A DNA stretch of 28,025 nt from Intoshia linei (taxonomy: Eukaryota > Orthonectida > Rhopaluridae): contig LWCA01000422.1 in assembly GCA_001642005.1 (NCBI GenBank), positions 1 to 28,025 on the forward strand. Reading direction: 5' to 3'. Below the pieces are notes generated by a model, which did no database searches, was not told where the DNA came from, and saw only the letters and a program-made list of their open reading frames with translations. Positions 8,676-19,386 of the stretch are shown here, in pieces. Position numbers and translations under genes: made by a program. The first letter of the stretch is position 1; every line of letters starts with the position of its first letter.

Positions 8676-11541
8676 TTAGTTTTTGTCTTCCGTTGTATCA
8701 TTTTTATGGTAATTTGTAAAATAATTATACTGCTCCTTCATGTATTCTTGAAGCATTTTATCATTCATACTTTGTAAAAATAAATGTTGACTTTGGTAGT
8801 ATTGTATATATTTTTCAAAATTCAAAGCATTTGGATGATTTTGATTAGGAGAAATTTCACAATTGGATTGATTCCACATCTGTTTGTATGCAGTTAACAT
8901 TTGTGGGTTTTTATTATGTTGATCTGATGTATAACTAGTACTGGGTTGGTTGAAAGATTGCGTTCGCAGTAAGTTGGTTCGATCTTTTGATAAAACTAAA
9001 AATTATAAATAATATACATATATAAAATGTTTAAATACCTCTCCGCCTGGGTTGAGGAGCCAAAGGTAAATTGTGTTTTGTGTGTAAATGAATTCTTTGC
9101 AAACAAACATTTTTGAACGTGTCGGAACAAAATTTACATTTAGGGGCAGGTAGTCTTTCTTGTATATGCTTTTTTAAGCTGGTTTTTTTACTAAACCCTC
9201 TTTTGCAAATGTCGCAATTAAATGGATAGTTTCCTGTATGAATATACATGTGGCACCTTAAATCACCCGGTGTAGGAAAAGAACGATCACAATCTGCACA
9301 TTCATGTGGTTTTTTCTAAATTGATTGATTAGAAATTAATTTAAAAACAATATATTACCGAAATGTGAGTCATTTTATGGTAGTATAAATTTGAACTAGC
9401 AGTGAAAGATTTAGAACAGTAATTACAAATGTGTGGTTTCTCTCCAGTATGTATACGAGCATGGGTATTTAAAGCACTCGAAGTAGAAAATGCTTTATTG
9501 CAGGTGGAGCAAACGTGGGGTTTTTCACCAGTATGAATACGGACATGTCTATTCAATAAAGAAGGTCTGTCAAACTTTTTGAAACAATACTCGCAAGTTA
9601 AGAGTTTTTTTTCTCTTTTAATTATTATTTTTCGTTTTTTTATTTCCGAATTTGATGTATAATTATCAATTTCTAATAATGGTTGTAAGATGGGTTGTGT
9701 TATTTTGATCGGTGTATGACTAGGTGTTATTTTCATTGAAAGGTTTAAAGGAGACTTTTGTTCATTTTTCATTAATATATCGCACATGAAATGACCTTTT
9801 GATTTTTTAAAATTTGACGGAGAAAAAAATTTTCCTATGCCCGAGTCGTTTAAATTGAGGTTTGGTTTAATATTTGAGTCTTCGTCAAAAGGTCTACTAG
9901 ATTGACTGCTTTCACTCGATTTTGCTAAATTTCCAGATTCTCCAGATCCAACTAAGCCGGAATCTTCCAAATCTAAATATTTCATTATTGAAATAAATGA
10001 ATGATGCGATACATAATTATTATAATATATCGTCATCTTAAATAAATTAATCTTTTTGAAGTTTTTAATAAGTTAATCAAAGAAGCAATTCATTATTAAA
10101 AACATAATTGTATAAACATGTAATGGATTCCAAAAATATAAAAGAAACTATTTTAAACGTTGAAACCGACATCAATAGAAATTGAAATAATTACCATATT
10201 TCATTTTCACAATGCTTTTATCATTCATCATTTTTTTCACATTATCATATTCATCCATATTTATAATTATTTCTTTGTTTTCATCTAAAAGAAATTATAG
10301 AATTAGCAATTATAATTAATATATAAACATAAATCCCCGCAAGGCATAATATAAAATTACCAATGCTTTTAATCGCTTCGAAAGCAATATCGAACGTTTT
10401 GGTAGAAATTATGTTCAAACGCACGTTTGCTTTTGATTTGTTATTGGTCCATTTCGCAAAACATGTCCAGCTGTTTCTTTGATTTTCACTAATATGCCCG
10501 TGAACACTGCTTAACAATCTCATGTTGGTTAAAATCTAAATTGACCAAATAACCAATATATTTGAATATATGTGACATCAATAATGATTAATTACTTATT
10601 TGTAAATTGTGAAACAATTGACACATAATTTACAACAAGCATTTATGTGCGTGATTTTATTCTCAAAGACGAGTAAATTGATTGATTAGCTAACTTTAAA
10701 ACTGATAAATTTCAAGTTAAAATTTAGCTTAAATGGACAAGTGTAAATTATCCCACACAATTAATTTAAAAATTACATAAATGTATAAGATTACAAAATT
10801 TATTCCTGTCATCAAAGTAGACTAAAGATGAAACGTGCAACATGTTCAAATTTTAATATTAAAATGGACAGAATGATTCTCGGCAATAAATCAAATTTTT
10901 TGCAATTTGTCTTAATTTTACAAATTACCGTGAAAGTTTATCATTCTAATTGAAGCCACAGATTAGACAAGGCATAATTCGATATATCACGTGTTAAACT
11001 TTAACTTTACCCAAATTTATCGAAATTATAGAATAAAAATAATATTTTTAAATGCCCTCATCGGTACGATATTATCTCATATTGAAATGTCAAATTTCAC
11101 TTTGCATTTTTGCAATAACGGACAATAAAAATATTGATTTCTGAAATGTGATTGTATCAGTTCTCATAAAAGTGACTTAACATGAATTTGAGTTTGGCAA
11201 TCGGGTTACTCACAATACCGCACATCATGGAAATGTGATTGATTGACATTTATTAACCGTACAAATTATCCCATCATGAGGATATGTATTTAAGGGACAT
11301 TTATTACCTCTTTCAGTTTATTATGGGTGTCGCTTTCGCAGTTGAGAGGGTGCTGGAATGTGATCAATTTAGAATATGGAGAATTGAAAGGATGGAACAT
11401 TGTATTTGCAGGCACGAATTTATTGGTGCGTACGGCTAATCCTGGATAAAGGTTGAGTTCTGAAAGTGGCGTATCTGTTTGTTGTTTTACTACATCCAAG
11501 TAAATTGGTATATCCACATTAAAGGTAGAAATTTCACTCAT
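8676..11541 (-). CDS. PR-domain C2H2 zinc-finger transcription factor (PRDM family, PRDM14-like?), 6 exons
   Basis: Nuclear DNA-binding regulator. Exons 11541-11308, 10535-10361, 10284-10195, 9972-9359, 9315-9039 and 8995-8676 join in phase to 1710 nt, 569 residues. Residues about 25-140 look like a PR/SET domain: YPGLAVRTNKFVPANTMFHPF, then HGHISENQRNSWTCFAKWTN and FDIAFEAIKSIDENKEI, matching the family's order of PGL-VR, NWM-FV and IYF-A---I--GEEL blocks. A Ser-rich linker and basic stretch (about 277-290, KKRKIIIKREKK) precede six C2H2 fingers: 293-313, 321-341, 349-369, 377-397, 405-421 and 431-452. Finger 5 lacks its second zinc-binding histidine (HIQER). The finger series (FTASSNLYYHKMTH, FPTPGDLRCHMY, RGFSKKTSLKKH) is the type I remember from PRDM14, but that is memory, not a search. 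The C terminus is Asn/Gln/Tyr-rich. Intron 1 is 772 nt; others are 43-222 nt. Confidence 0.75.
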
Positions 11542-13781
11542 TGTTTTTGTAAATCAACTGGTGTATATTAATATTTGTGTAGAGTGTGATGTGATTCTTG
11601 TTTACGTTATTTATAGTTTTAAAAGTTGATTTTATACAATTTTCTGATAATCATAGATTTTTGAATTTTTAACAAATTAGAAATACATTATGAGAAAAGT
11701 AAATTTGGAGCAATATAAATCTACACAATTTTATTGGTTGCACTAGTGTAATTGAAATGTCTATTATGTTTTAAATGTTATATCAGTATGTACTCAATTA
11801 TAGCACTACCGCTTTGCACATGACGATATATTTATATATTGTTCCACTAACACATGTTCTCATTTCAAGTCAATTTTTACATTCATTGGCTAGTTTGAGC
11901 CTCCCATTGTCAGTACTGACCTTACACTATTGTTATTATAAATCTGTCAGATGTATTTAGTCATCATGAAAAGTCAATAAACAATTAAATTAAATTTCGC
12001 AATGCTATCGGCCAGGAATTTTATTTTATATCACGAATTAATAATTTCATTTTTTAATTCAAATTCCGTTCAATTTCCCACGTTATTTTCTATTTTAGCC
12101 ATATTTCATGTATACTCTTCATGATCAATATAATTTAGAATGGTTATTTTTAATTCCTGGGAACAAATTAGTGAAATTTGATGAACCATTAAAATAACCA
12201 GATATACTCAAAACTTTTCAAGTGCTTTTTAAACTTTTAATTCTTAAAATTCATACAGAATAAACACATCTAATGTTTGACACGCATGTAGTTCAAGGTC
12301 AATTTGCTCTCTAATTGGTGTCACTTTATAATTTTTGCACTTGGAATTAAAACTGATTGTTATAAATAAAATAATAACGATAAATGTTGTCTCGATGAAC
12401 TATGACGCTAATCCCTTTATTAAAATCATTTTATTTCTATACTAAACTTAAGATCTAGATTCTAGAATCTAGAACATTTTTTTATTTGATGGTGGCAGTT
12501 AAATTAAAATTTTTTTCAAGTTTAAATAGATCAATTCATTTTCACAACAGGTCATTTTACATGTTCCGACGCTAAACATACAAACATGACTTTCGACTAG
12601 ATTGTTTCTCTTTTTTTAAGCACAGTGCTGTTTTTTCAACAAGTTTTAATTACAACAATTAAAAGAACATACAATAATGACCACTTTGTTTGACTTCCCA
12701 GTGAGAAAAAGTTAAAACTCTGCAATACAAATGTATAATTATTTCATACACTGACTGTTGCATATTTTAATGTACTTTTAATCCAAAATTAAACAAAACT
12801 TTTAAAATCAAACTTGTAATTATCTAATTTTATCAGAAAATCTGTGTTACGAGCATAAGTAGATCTACGTCTCATTGATATCGCTTCTTTTAACTAGTAA
12901 TGGCTAAAATGCCGATAGCTATAAAATCATATGCGTGTAAGATCAATTTCAAACTTTACCAAGTACGTTTCATTTACAGAAATATTTACTTTGAGGTTTA
13001 CGTCAGATTTACAGTAAATTTCACTTTTAATTATAAACGTAAAGTGTACTTATAAAGTTCAAATAGAGCCATCAGGTACGTTCAAATATATTTGTTTCAA
13101 TAGTTTCCATTTGACTTTAAATTTTAAACTGAATCTTCTGACAGATAAATTGTGATATGATACAGATAGCCCCTGACAAATACGACATAAAATAATATTA
13201 CGTCAACTATGAAGCATAATGATGATGTAATAATAATACAATTATAACATAATTACAATTGACGGGTGGTTGACGCGTAAACATAAAATAAAAGTGAATA
13301 CATCCATTTGCTCATTTATACACAATTGAGTAGTTGATAATTTATTTCTATTCATTTTGAACCCTAAAGCTATATTATTATCATTTATCTCGCTCTAATT
13401 ACATCGGATGCACAACGAAACACGAGATTCTCTAAAGATTTAACATTTTATCACTTTCTGAAATGTAAATAGATTCATTATTGTGGAATTATCTTATTTA
13501 TTGTTACAATTTAACCTCCCATATAAAGATGCGGATATATGAAATAAACAGATAAATTACAAAGCTATTTGTTGCAATATAATATTGGGTAATTTATAAA
13601 ATATAATAATACCCAGTACAATAGATATTTTAATTTTTAAATAAATAAAAAAGTTTATTTTTAACTATCTCATAATTATCAATTTTATAGGTACAAATTG
13701 GGGTTAATAATATTACCTTTTCATAGTTGGTACATAAATTATATACTTATAAAATGTCTTTTGTTGAAATCATAATAGCAA
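11542..13781. other. gene-free AT-rich stretch
   Basis: I see no coding segment, RNA gene or bounded element in these 2.2 kb. Short open frames (for example 11775-11960) are hydrophobic chance frames. The one structured spot is a perfect 20-bp palindrome at 12454-12473. The part next to 11541 must contain the promoter of the PRDM-like gene, but no element can be assigned. Confidence 0.5.
12454..12473. repeat. perfect 20-bp palindrome
   Basis: TCTAGATTCTAGAATCTAGA is its own reverse complement over all 20 positions. It contains TTCTAGAA, a heat-shock-element-like pair of inverted half sites. It lies about 0.9 kb upstream of the PRDM-like start codon with no other gene close by. Confidence 0.6.
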
Positions 13782-13973
13782 TTAAATACATAAAATAATT
13801 TTTGTTGTCACACGCTGATTTTTTATAAATGATACATGTATAATAAAATTTATAAGCGTAACTGATACAGCTGCAATTTCTAAAAATAAAATTACTAATT
13901 CATCGATAATAAAAAACAAACAAATTACCCCAATATACATTTTTTGTCTTGTTTTATCAACATCATTTTGCAT
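13782..13973 (-). CDS. possible small membrane protein, unrecognised
   Basis: A 63-residue open frame starting MQNDVDKTRQKMYIG, then a long hydrophobic run (about residues 15-50: VICLFFII...FIIHVSFI) that could span a membrane once or twice, then a basic tail. A GTAATT that could act as a short-intron donor follows the codon for residue 15, with TTTTTAG downstream, so the hydrophobic part may be partly intron. The context is a gene desert, AT-rich frames are easily hydrophobic by chance, and I recognise no family. Weak candidate only. Confidence 0.2.
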   Translation of the reverse strand: MQNDVDKTRQKMYIGVICLFFIIDELVILFLEIAAVSVTLINFIIHVSFIKNQRVTTKIILCI

Positions 13974-14256
13974 TTTTTATAATTATTCAGTGTAATAATT
14001 CATAAATAATAATAAATTAATTAAATTACTGTAGCATCATCTTTTTCGATGACTCATAGATAATTGACATAATGCCATACTTCCACAACATTTTGATTTA
14101 TAATTGTGAGTTAACGAATAAAGATTCTAAAATAAAATTGAATGCTCAAAAAAATATACAAATGTAAACAATACAAGTTTATAATATTTTTTGGGAATAC
14201 AATTATTTCTTTTAAAAAAAATTTAAGAAATCATATATTTTGAAGATTTTTTAGTA
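13974..14256. other. AT-rich spacer
   Basis: Nothing recognisable in these bases. Confidence 0.4.
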
Positions 14257-14290
14257 CAGTGGTTACAAACTTTTTTAACAATGCACCCAT
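14257..14290 (+). repeat. hAT-like terminal motif
   Basis: CAGTGGTTACAAACTTTTTT resembles the CAGTGGTTC-type ends of the hAT element at 17795. No convincing partner end with target duplication was found, so it is taken as a solitary fragment. Confidence 0.3.
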
Positions 14291-14428
14291 ATTAATTCAT
14301 TATAATTTATGAACATTTCAGCATATTTTACAATCACAGATTTAGTTGTAATTTTATGTTCTGATTTTATGGGTCGCCAAAGAGGTTAAGATGGACCTTG
14401 GTGGTTTTAAAAAACGTTGTATTTCATG

Positions 14429-14790
14429 CAGCGCTGTGGAAAAGGGCTAGGGCCATATGACTCTGGCCTACAATCATGATGAGCCTACTATTTAATGTAA
14501 TAGGTAATTTTAGAAAATTTCATAAGTATATGTATGTCAAAATTATGACGACCAATCGGATTTTCAACGGTTATAGAACATTTTATACTACGATAATTAT
14601 GGTATACTTTTATTTTCCAATATTACCTATTAATACTATGGGTGTGGTAAAATTTGAAATTTGTTAGCATTTCTATATACTCCAGCTACTGCCGATAAAA
14701 TAACATGCATAGTGTTAATAAATTAAAAAAATAGATCCCTCATGATTGTAGACTATGGCCATAAGACCCTAGACCCTCTCCACGGTCCTG
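14429..14790. mobile_element. 362-bp hAT-type MITE with about 60-bp inverted repeats
   Basis: The left arm CAGCGCTGTGGAAAAGGGCT, continuing to about 14493, matches the reverse of the right arm (CAGGACCGTGGAGAGGGTCT, from 14790 inward) at most positions for about 60 bp, including the core CTACAATCATGA. The flanks ATTTCATG (14421-14428) and AGTCCATG (14791-14798) agree at 6 of 8 bases, as expected of an aged hAT 8-bp duplication. It has no transposase. Related pieces lie at 23852-23966 and possibly in PSMD12 intron 6. Confidence 0.75.
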
Positions 14791-15401
14791 AGTCCATGCG
14801 TGAAAAATTTTGGAAATCCCTTCCCATACCAAATATGAGAAGGTTGTACTAATTTTTCATAAATTTAAACCTAATTTTCTCATCGTCTAGGTTCGGACTT
14901 ACGAAATTATAGATAGGGAAACTTTGCAAAAATAATTTAGTTAAAAAAATGATCCGGTAAGATTTAACTCAGTGGTTTAAAATCTTTTGCGTTTAGAACC
15001 TCACAATTTAAAATTCACAAAAATTTAATAAAAATACAATTTAAAATTATCAATTTCTAGGACTGTTGCAAAGATGGATCAACAGTTTGATTTTAATTTT
15101 TGTATATTTTTATTATCTAGTTGAGAATTTCAAAATAGATCAGCGTTTCACAACCCCTGTTGTGTTATCTTATATTGTTTACCATTGTATTGAAATTATC
15201 TCCTAGTAAATAACTAAGCAAGTCCAAATTTTGTCTAGAAATGTAATGAAAAATTTAGTTCAGGGTTTCATTAAGAAAAGTTAGTGCTTCTAGATGGCTA
15301 GGACTTCGAAGAGGTTGGTTACCCCTAATTTACTTGACAAATTTTAATTAATTGATTATTATTAAAATTTTGCCCATGAGTGAAATCCCTAACACTAATA
15401 C

Positions 15402-15879
15402 GTTTCCATTTCAAAATGTTTATTTTTTTGAACCCCAAAATTAACATGAAATAAAAAACATTTTTAAAAATTAAAGATTTTTCTCATAATTTGGTAATAT
15501 CTTTTTTCAAAAAAATATTGGAAAAAAAAGATTTTTCCTTAAGGGTTGGTATTTTTCAAAAGTATGTCAACAAACTTATTTTTTTGCCGTCAAATGAGTG
15601 CACCTAAGTTAAAAATGCATTGCAACGTGGAAGAAAGTGAAAGTACTGTTAGAAGCAGACTACATGATAATAAAATTAAAAGTTATTCAGTTACAAGAAA
15701 ACCCAGACTATCAGCACTGAATATTTCAAAGAGATTGGAATTCAGTAGTAATCACATTGGATATAACATGAATTCATGGAAAAATGTTTTTAAAATAAAA
15801 TTAAGTGGGAATGATTTCCTTTAAATTAAAATTAATGTGAAATGACGGGTTCATGGTGAAACAAATTTAGGAACTACTG
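15402..15879 (+). repeat. decayed composite element with hAT-like right end
   Basis: The first part (15408-15560) matches the PSMD12 intron block at 4751-4860. The last part (15821-15879) matches 8053-8118 and, read in reverse from 15879, begins CAGTAGTTCCTAAATTTGTT, a hAT-like end. A Tc1-type transposase scrap sits between them, so either elements are nested or the family carried that sequence. No target duplication was identified. Confidence 0.45.
15594..15824 (+). pseudogene. Tc1/mariner-type transposase fragment
   Basis: The open frame encodes APKLKMHCNVEESESTVRSRL, then KPRLSALNISKRLEFSSNHI and SWKNVFKIKLSGNDFL. This follows the order of the Tc1 transposase helix-turn-helix (STVRRRL) and the stretch leading to the first catalytic aspartate, SxxNxKKRLEFAxxHIxxxxxxWKxVxWSDESKF. 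Where WSDESKF is expected the frame reads IKLSGNDFL, so the catalytic aspartate of the DDE triad is gone, and a stop follows at once. N- and C-terminal parts are missing. It is a dead fragment, lying inside the composite repeat 15402-15879. Confidence 0.7.
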
Positions 15880-15929
15880 CTTTAAAGGATTGATAATTAT
15901 TAATATGTCTATTATAATCGACAAATATT

Positions 15930-16045
15930 ACTATCAGACTACTATCAGTGATCAGTGGTCACCATTACCAATAATTCTGATGGTGAAAAATGTTTTGTGA
16001 TCTTTAAAAAAAATATGCAAAAGTGATCAGTGATCACTGAGCACC
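15930..16045. repeat. GATCAGTG/GATCACTG-rich inverted repeats
   Basis: CAGTGATCAGTGGTCACC near 15946 and AGTGATCAGTGATCACTG near 16021 are near-palindromic and inverted relative to each other, about 75 bp apart. They look like the two ends of a very short hAT-like deletion derivative, but no duplication of flanks is evident. Confidence 0.35.
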
Positions 16046-17505
16046 CTAATATACATATATACCAACGTATAATAAAATTAATCAATCTATTTGATGTAAC
16101 TAGTGGCATGAGGCCAGAATGATAAAAATGTTTAGAAAACAGTAAAATGATTTGTAGTTTTGACTATTTTATACATATATATTTTGTATTTTTTAAAATT
16201 AATTTACTATTTCATATTTATTCGAAACAAATTCGGTATACAGAAATTATTTTTTAAATTTTATGTGTAATCTGCTTATATGGATATTTATTATGAAACG
16301 CTTCTATACATAATTGTAATATAACTGATTTCAATCAATTAAATATAATAATTGATTGCACATCAAACCGTGAAAATAAATTTTCCATGAAAATTTATTC
16401 ACAAATTCAATACAGAAATTACAAAATGACAAACAGTTAAGTCATTTTTTAAAATTTTTATGTGACCACTTTAAGAACAATTACATGAAAAAATATATCG
16501 CTCTGTAGGATAATAACAAAATTTTTCGTCTTTCTCAGCATGGTGTTCAATTGTCACATTTAACGTTTATTATTAATATTAATATTATGTAAATTATTAA
16601 ATAGGATCAATTTCACAAGAAGATACATCATAATTAAAAATATATATTATTAATTATACGGTACACTGTAGGGCGTACAGTCATTATACACTAGTAAGAT
16701 GAAACTTAAAAAATATAAATAAAAGCTAACTAAAATACATTAATTTTTTTAAATTAACTATTTATTTGTTTATTAAAAATTGTTGCACGTAAGATTAAAA
16801 TATTGTTAACCCTTACGAGACTTTTTCATAAATATACGAAATTTTTTTTTGTAAATTTAAGTTGAGCAAGTATAATATAAAAATGTAGGCTGTAAAATTA
16901 TAGTTTTCATATACAACATGTATCCTAACCTTAATAATCTTAAACATATATTAAAATAATCAGCTAATTTTTAAGATTCTAACGATATACATATTTTTAT
17001 AATTAAAAATCTAAAAATGGTGATATTTTAATTAGTAATTTTATTATTCTATTAAATTTTTACCCACAAAAAACATAGTGACATGTTTTACATGTCAAAT
17101 ATAATTTTTATTACATATTTCAATTAATTAAACTTTAATTAAATTTAATAATTGCATTCTCACGAAATATTTAAACAAGATTTAAACCCAGAATTATAAT
17201 AAATAGACATGATTCGACCGATTACAATAAATTCTGTTTCATATGAGGAATATATCTAACTAGAACCAGTAAATTAATCTGTCAAACTGATGCCTTTTGT
17301 AATACATTTGGTATTTTATATGAAAAGTTGATTTAAAAACAAAATATGAATTAAAAAATTAGTTTTTTCTACGGATCATTGAAATCGTCGAGATGAATTT
17401 TTAAAATTTTATGAAAAAAACGATGATGCTGTTAATTATATTAATATTGTGGGTCTCATGAAAAAACTATTCAATTCATCAACCATAAGTCCGAATTGTT
17501 ATTGA
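16046..17505. other. AT-rich stretch without recognised genes
   Basis: No coding frame, RNA gene or bounded element could be supported in these 1.46 kb. Homopolymer and TA-rich runs dominate. Confidence 0.45.
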
Positions 17506-17794
17506 ATGCATCACAAAAATAAATATCTACCCTTAATCCTGAACAAAAAAGATGCATTGGAAAATATTATTTTATTTTTTTTGATAACGAATGATAAAAA
17601 CAATCACATGGATTTAATCGAAGAGTTATTGATAGAATACCAAGAAATGAATTGCCTTTATAGCATAAAAATGCATTACCTAGAATGTCATTTGGATTTC
17701 TTTGCACTAAACTGCGGTATGTGGTCAGACAAAAAGGGTAAACAATTTCATCAAACTATGATATTATATGAAAGACGTTTTGGAAGATGTAGAT
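17506..17794 (+). pseudogene. fragment of a TE-associated ORF common in invertebrate genomes, cut by a hAT insertion
   Basis: The frame reads DALENIILFFLITNDKNN, then LIEELLIEYQEMNCLYSIKM, HYLECHLDFFALNCGMWSD and KGKQFHQTMILYERRFGRC. This matches, from memory, a repeated hypothetical protein of insects and cnidarians with the pattern CNMSLKxHFLHSHLDFFPxNxGxxSDExGERFHQDIxxMExRYQG. Its biochemical role is not known to me. The frame is ended by the hAT MITE that begins at 17795, and the expected downstream part is not recognisable after the insertion. The upstream part is missing too, so this is a relic. Confidence 0.6.
17787..17794. repeat. left 8-bp target duplication
   Basis: ATGTAGAT, matched by ATGTAGCT at 18361-18368 (7 of 8). 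Confidence 0.75.
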
Positions 17795-18360
17795 CAGTGG
17801 TTCCTAAAGTGGGCGATATCGCCCCCTTGGGGGCGATTTTCAGCTGAGACGATTGGGGGTGATTATAAAAACATATATATAAATTTTTTTTAATATATTT
17901 CAGTATTGTAAAATTAATGCGGTACTAAATTTAAAATATCGTTCTATGTCAATATTCATTGATTGTTTTATTATAACATTTTAATTATTAATTACACTTA
18001 TTTACAACACATTTTATATTGAAACATTATAAAATTTTATTATAAAATAAATTATATATTCTATGTACAAGTTGTTTTATATTTTTTTTGTACTTTATTT
18101 ATTTATAGACAATACAGTTTTGTTCAAACAATTTTTAAAGTACAAAAACATATATAAAAACATTGTATACCCAAAAAACTTGTTTGCAAACATTTTTTGC
18201 TTGTAAGGGAATATTTTTATAGATAGTTTGGATCCAATGATATAAAAAGTGACAGTAACAAATATATATACGACGTAGTCAAAAATTTTTTTAGGGGTGC
18301 GTTGAGAAAATATATTGCTAAAAATGGGGGAGTTAGGAAAAATGAGTTTGGGAACCCCTG
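17795..18360. mobile_element. 566-bp non-autonomous hAT element
   Basis: Left end CAGTGGTTCCTAAAGTGGGC; the right end read in reverse begins CAGGGGTTCCCAAACTCATT, 13 of the first 16 bases the same. A perfect subterminal palindrome GGGCGATATCGCCC lies at 17811-17824, followed by a GGGGGCG run, a layout familiar from hAT MITEs. An 8-bp target duplication flanks it (17787-17794 and 18361-18368). It encodes no transposase. It landed inside the TE-associated ORF fragment that precedes it. Confidence 0.85.
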
Positions 18361-18368
18361 ATGTAGCT
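18361..18368. repeat. right 8-bp target duplication
   Basis: ATGTAGCT, pairing with ATGTAGAT at 17787-17794. Confidence 0.75.
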
Positions 18369-18593
18369 CATTAAATATAATTTGTGATTTTGTTTGGTGG
18401 TGTTCTTTAAAAAATAAATTTAAAATTCATCTAATTATTACTTTCTTTATTATATATTTTTAATTGATACTTTCTTATATCTTAATTTTTGAAATTTATG
18501 TCTATCACTTACATGCTTGATATTTAACAAGATTCGTCTATACTATAGATTTTCAACGTGAATTTATTTTTTGAGTATAATAAGAATGTTCTT

Positions 18594-18731
18594 TCGGCAG
18601 AGCTAGGTCATGTTTGTAAGTAGTATTTCTTTTCTCATTGATACTACGGCCGCACAAAATTTACTTCAACATTGAGAAAGTTTACTCTGGACCTAAATTT
18701 TAGGTCTAATAAAATAGTTTTTTTTAAATTT
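18594..18731 (+). repeat. repeat fragment; 18629-18731 is identical to 22513-22615
   Basis: The 103 bp from 18629 (CTTTTCTCATTGATACTACG and on) to 18731 match 22513-22615 base for base by eye, same strand. At 22 kb the copy lies just inside the left end of a 567-bp hAT element. Here the flanks differ: upstream, 18594-18622 resembles 8206-8234 instead. No ends or target duplication of this copy could be found. Confidence 0.8.
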
Positions 18732-18777
18732 ATAAAACACTAGACGGTATAAACTTAAATAATGAACTATTGTGTTA

Positions 18778-18805
18778 CAGTCGGACCTCGGTTTGGGGCA
18801 CCTTT
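18778..18805 (+). repeat. pogo/Tigger-like terminal sequence
   Basis: CAGTCGGACCTCGGTTTGGG after a TA dinucleotide resembles the CAGTCGAACCTCG-type ends of pogo-superfamily elements. No matching right end was located, so it is treated as a solitary end. Confidence 0.35.
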
Positions 18806-19119
18806 TTTTGCAAACTGTCCCAAAAACCGCTTTTAATGAATCTTTTAAGTTATTCCAATATATTATGTTTTTGTTGGTATAACTTTCCAACCCGATTTAA
18901 AATTTTGAATAAAAAAAATTCTGACAAACACTGTAATAAGCTCAGATTTATTATGGCATTGTTATTATTTCAAAATCTTAAAAATTTTTATAAAGTAAAT
19001 GAACCCTGAAATGATATTGATTAATATTTTAGCAATTATATATTGCATGAATGCCAGAAAAAATAAAATTGTAAATTGCAGTATTTTCTTTTATCATAGA
19101 TTATGAATGTGTTCAGTAT

Positions 19120-19386
19120 TTGGTTTCGATAAGTAAAAAATATTTTACAAACAAGACAAGATGTAAAAAACAAGGAATGAGAACCGATAATTCAAGAAAG
19201 ATATATACCACACTGAAAAGTATTAAACCTATCAGCTGTGATTCAGACAGGGTATTTTCATCTATCGGTAGCATAATTACGACAGGTCGATCAAGAATAT
19301 CTGCAGATGTCATGAATGCATTGATATTCTTAAAATACTATTTTAAGAAGAAAATTTACATAAGTTTATATGTAAATAAATTATAG
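19120..19386 (+). pseudogene. hAT transposase C-terminal (dimerisation) fragment
   Basis: The frame contains SCDSDRVFSSIGSIITTGRS followed by RISADVMNALIFLKYYF. This is the hAT C-terminal dimerisation pattern (SERVFSxxGxIxxxxRxRLSxxxVxxLxFL-N). Only this 3' end is left; the catalytic part and BED finger are not visible upstream. It may be the only remnant of a source for the hAT MITEs around it, though no shared ends link them. Confidence 0.75.

Noticed and set aside
9341-10036. ATG at 10036 as start of the zinc-finger protein
   Set aside because: Those first 21 codons lie before an acceptor (AAATATTTAG ending at 9973) that joins in phase to the PR-domain exons; the ATG is probably intronic.
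14476-14667. 63-codon frame within the 14-kb MITE
   Set aside because: Lies inside a non-autonomous element between its inverted arms; no similarity to any protein I know.
14971-15163. A small hAT element between CAGTGGTTTAAAATC and the reverse CAGGGGTTGTG end
   Set aside because: The 8-bp flanks do not match, so the two ends probably do not belong together.
18693-19009. Overlapping opposite-strand frames of 65 and 79 codons
   Set aside because: They read through a pogo-like end and AT-rich DNA; neither has a family pattern.
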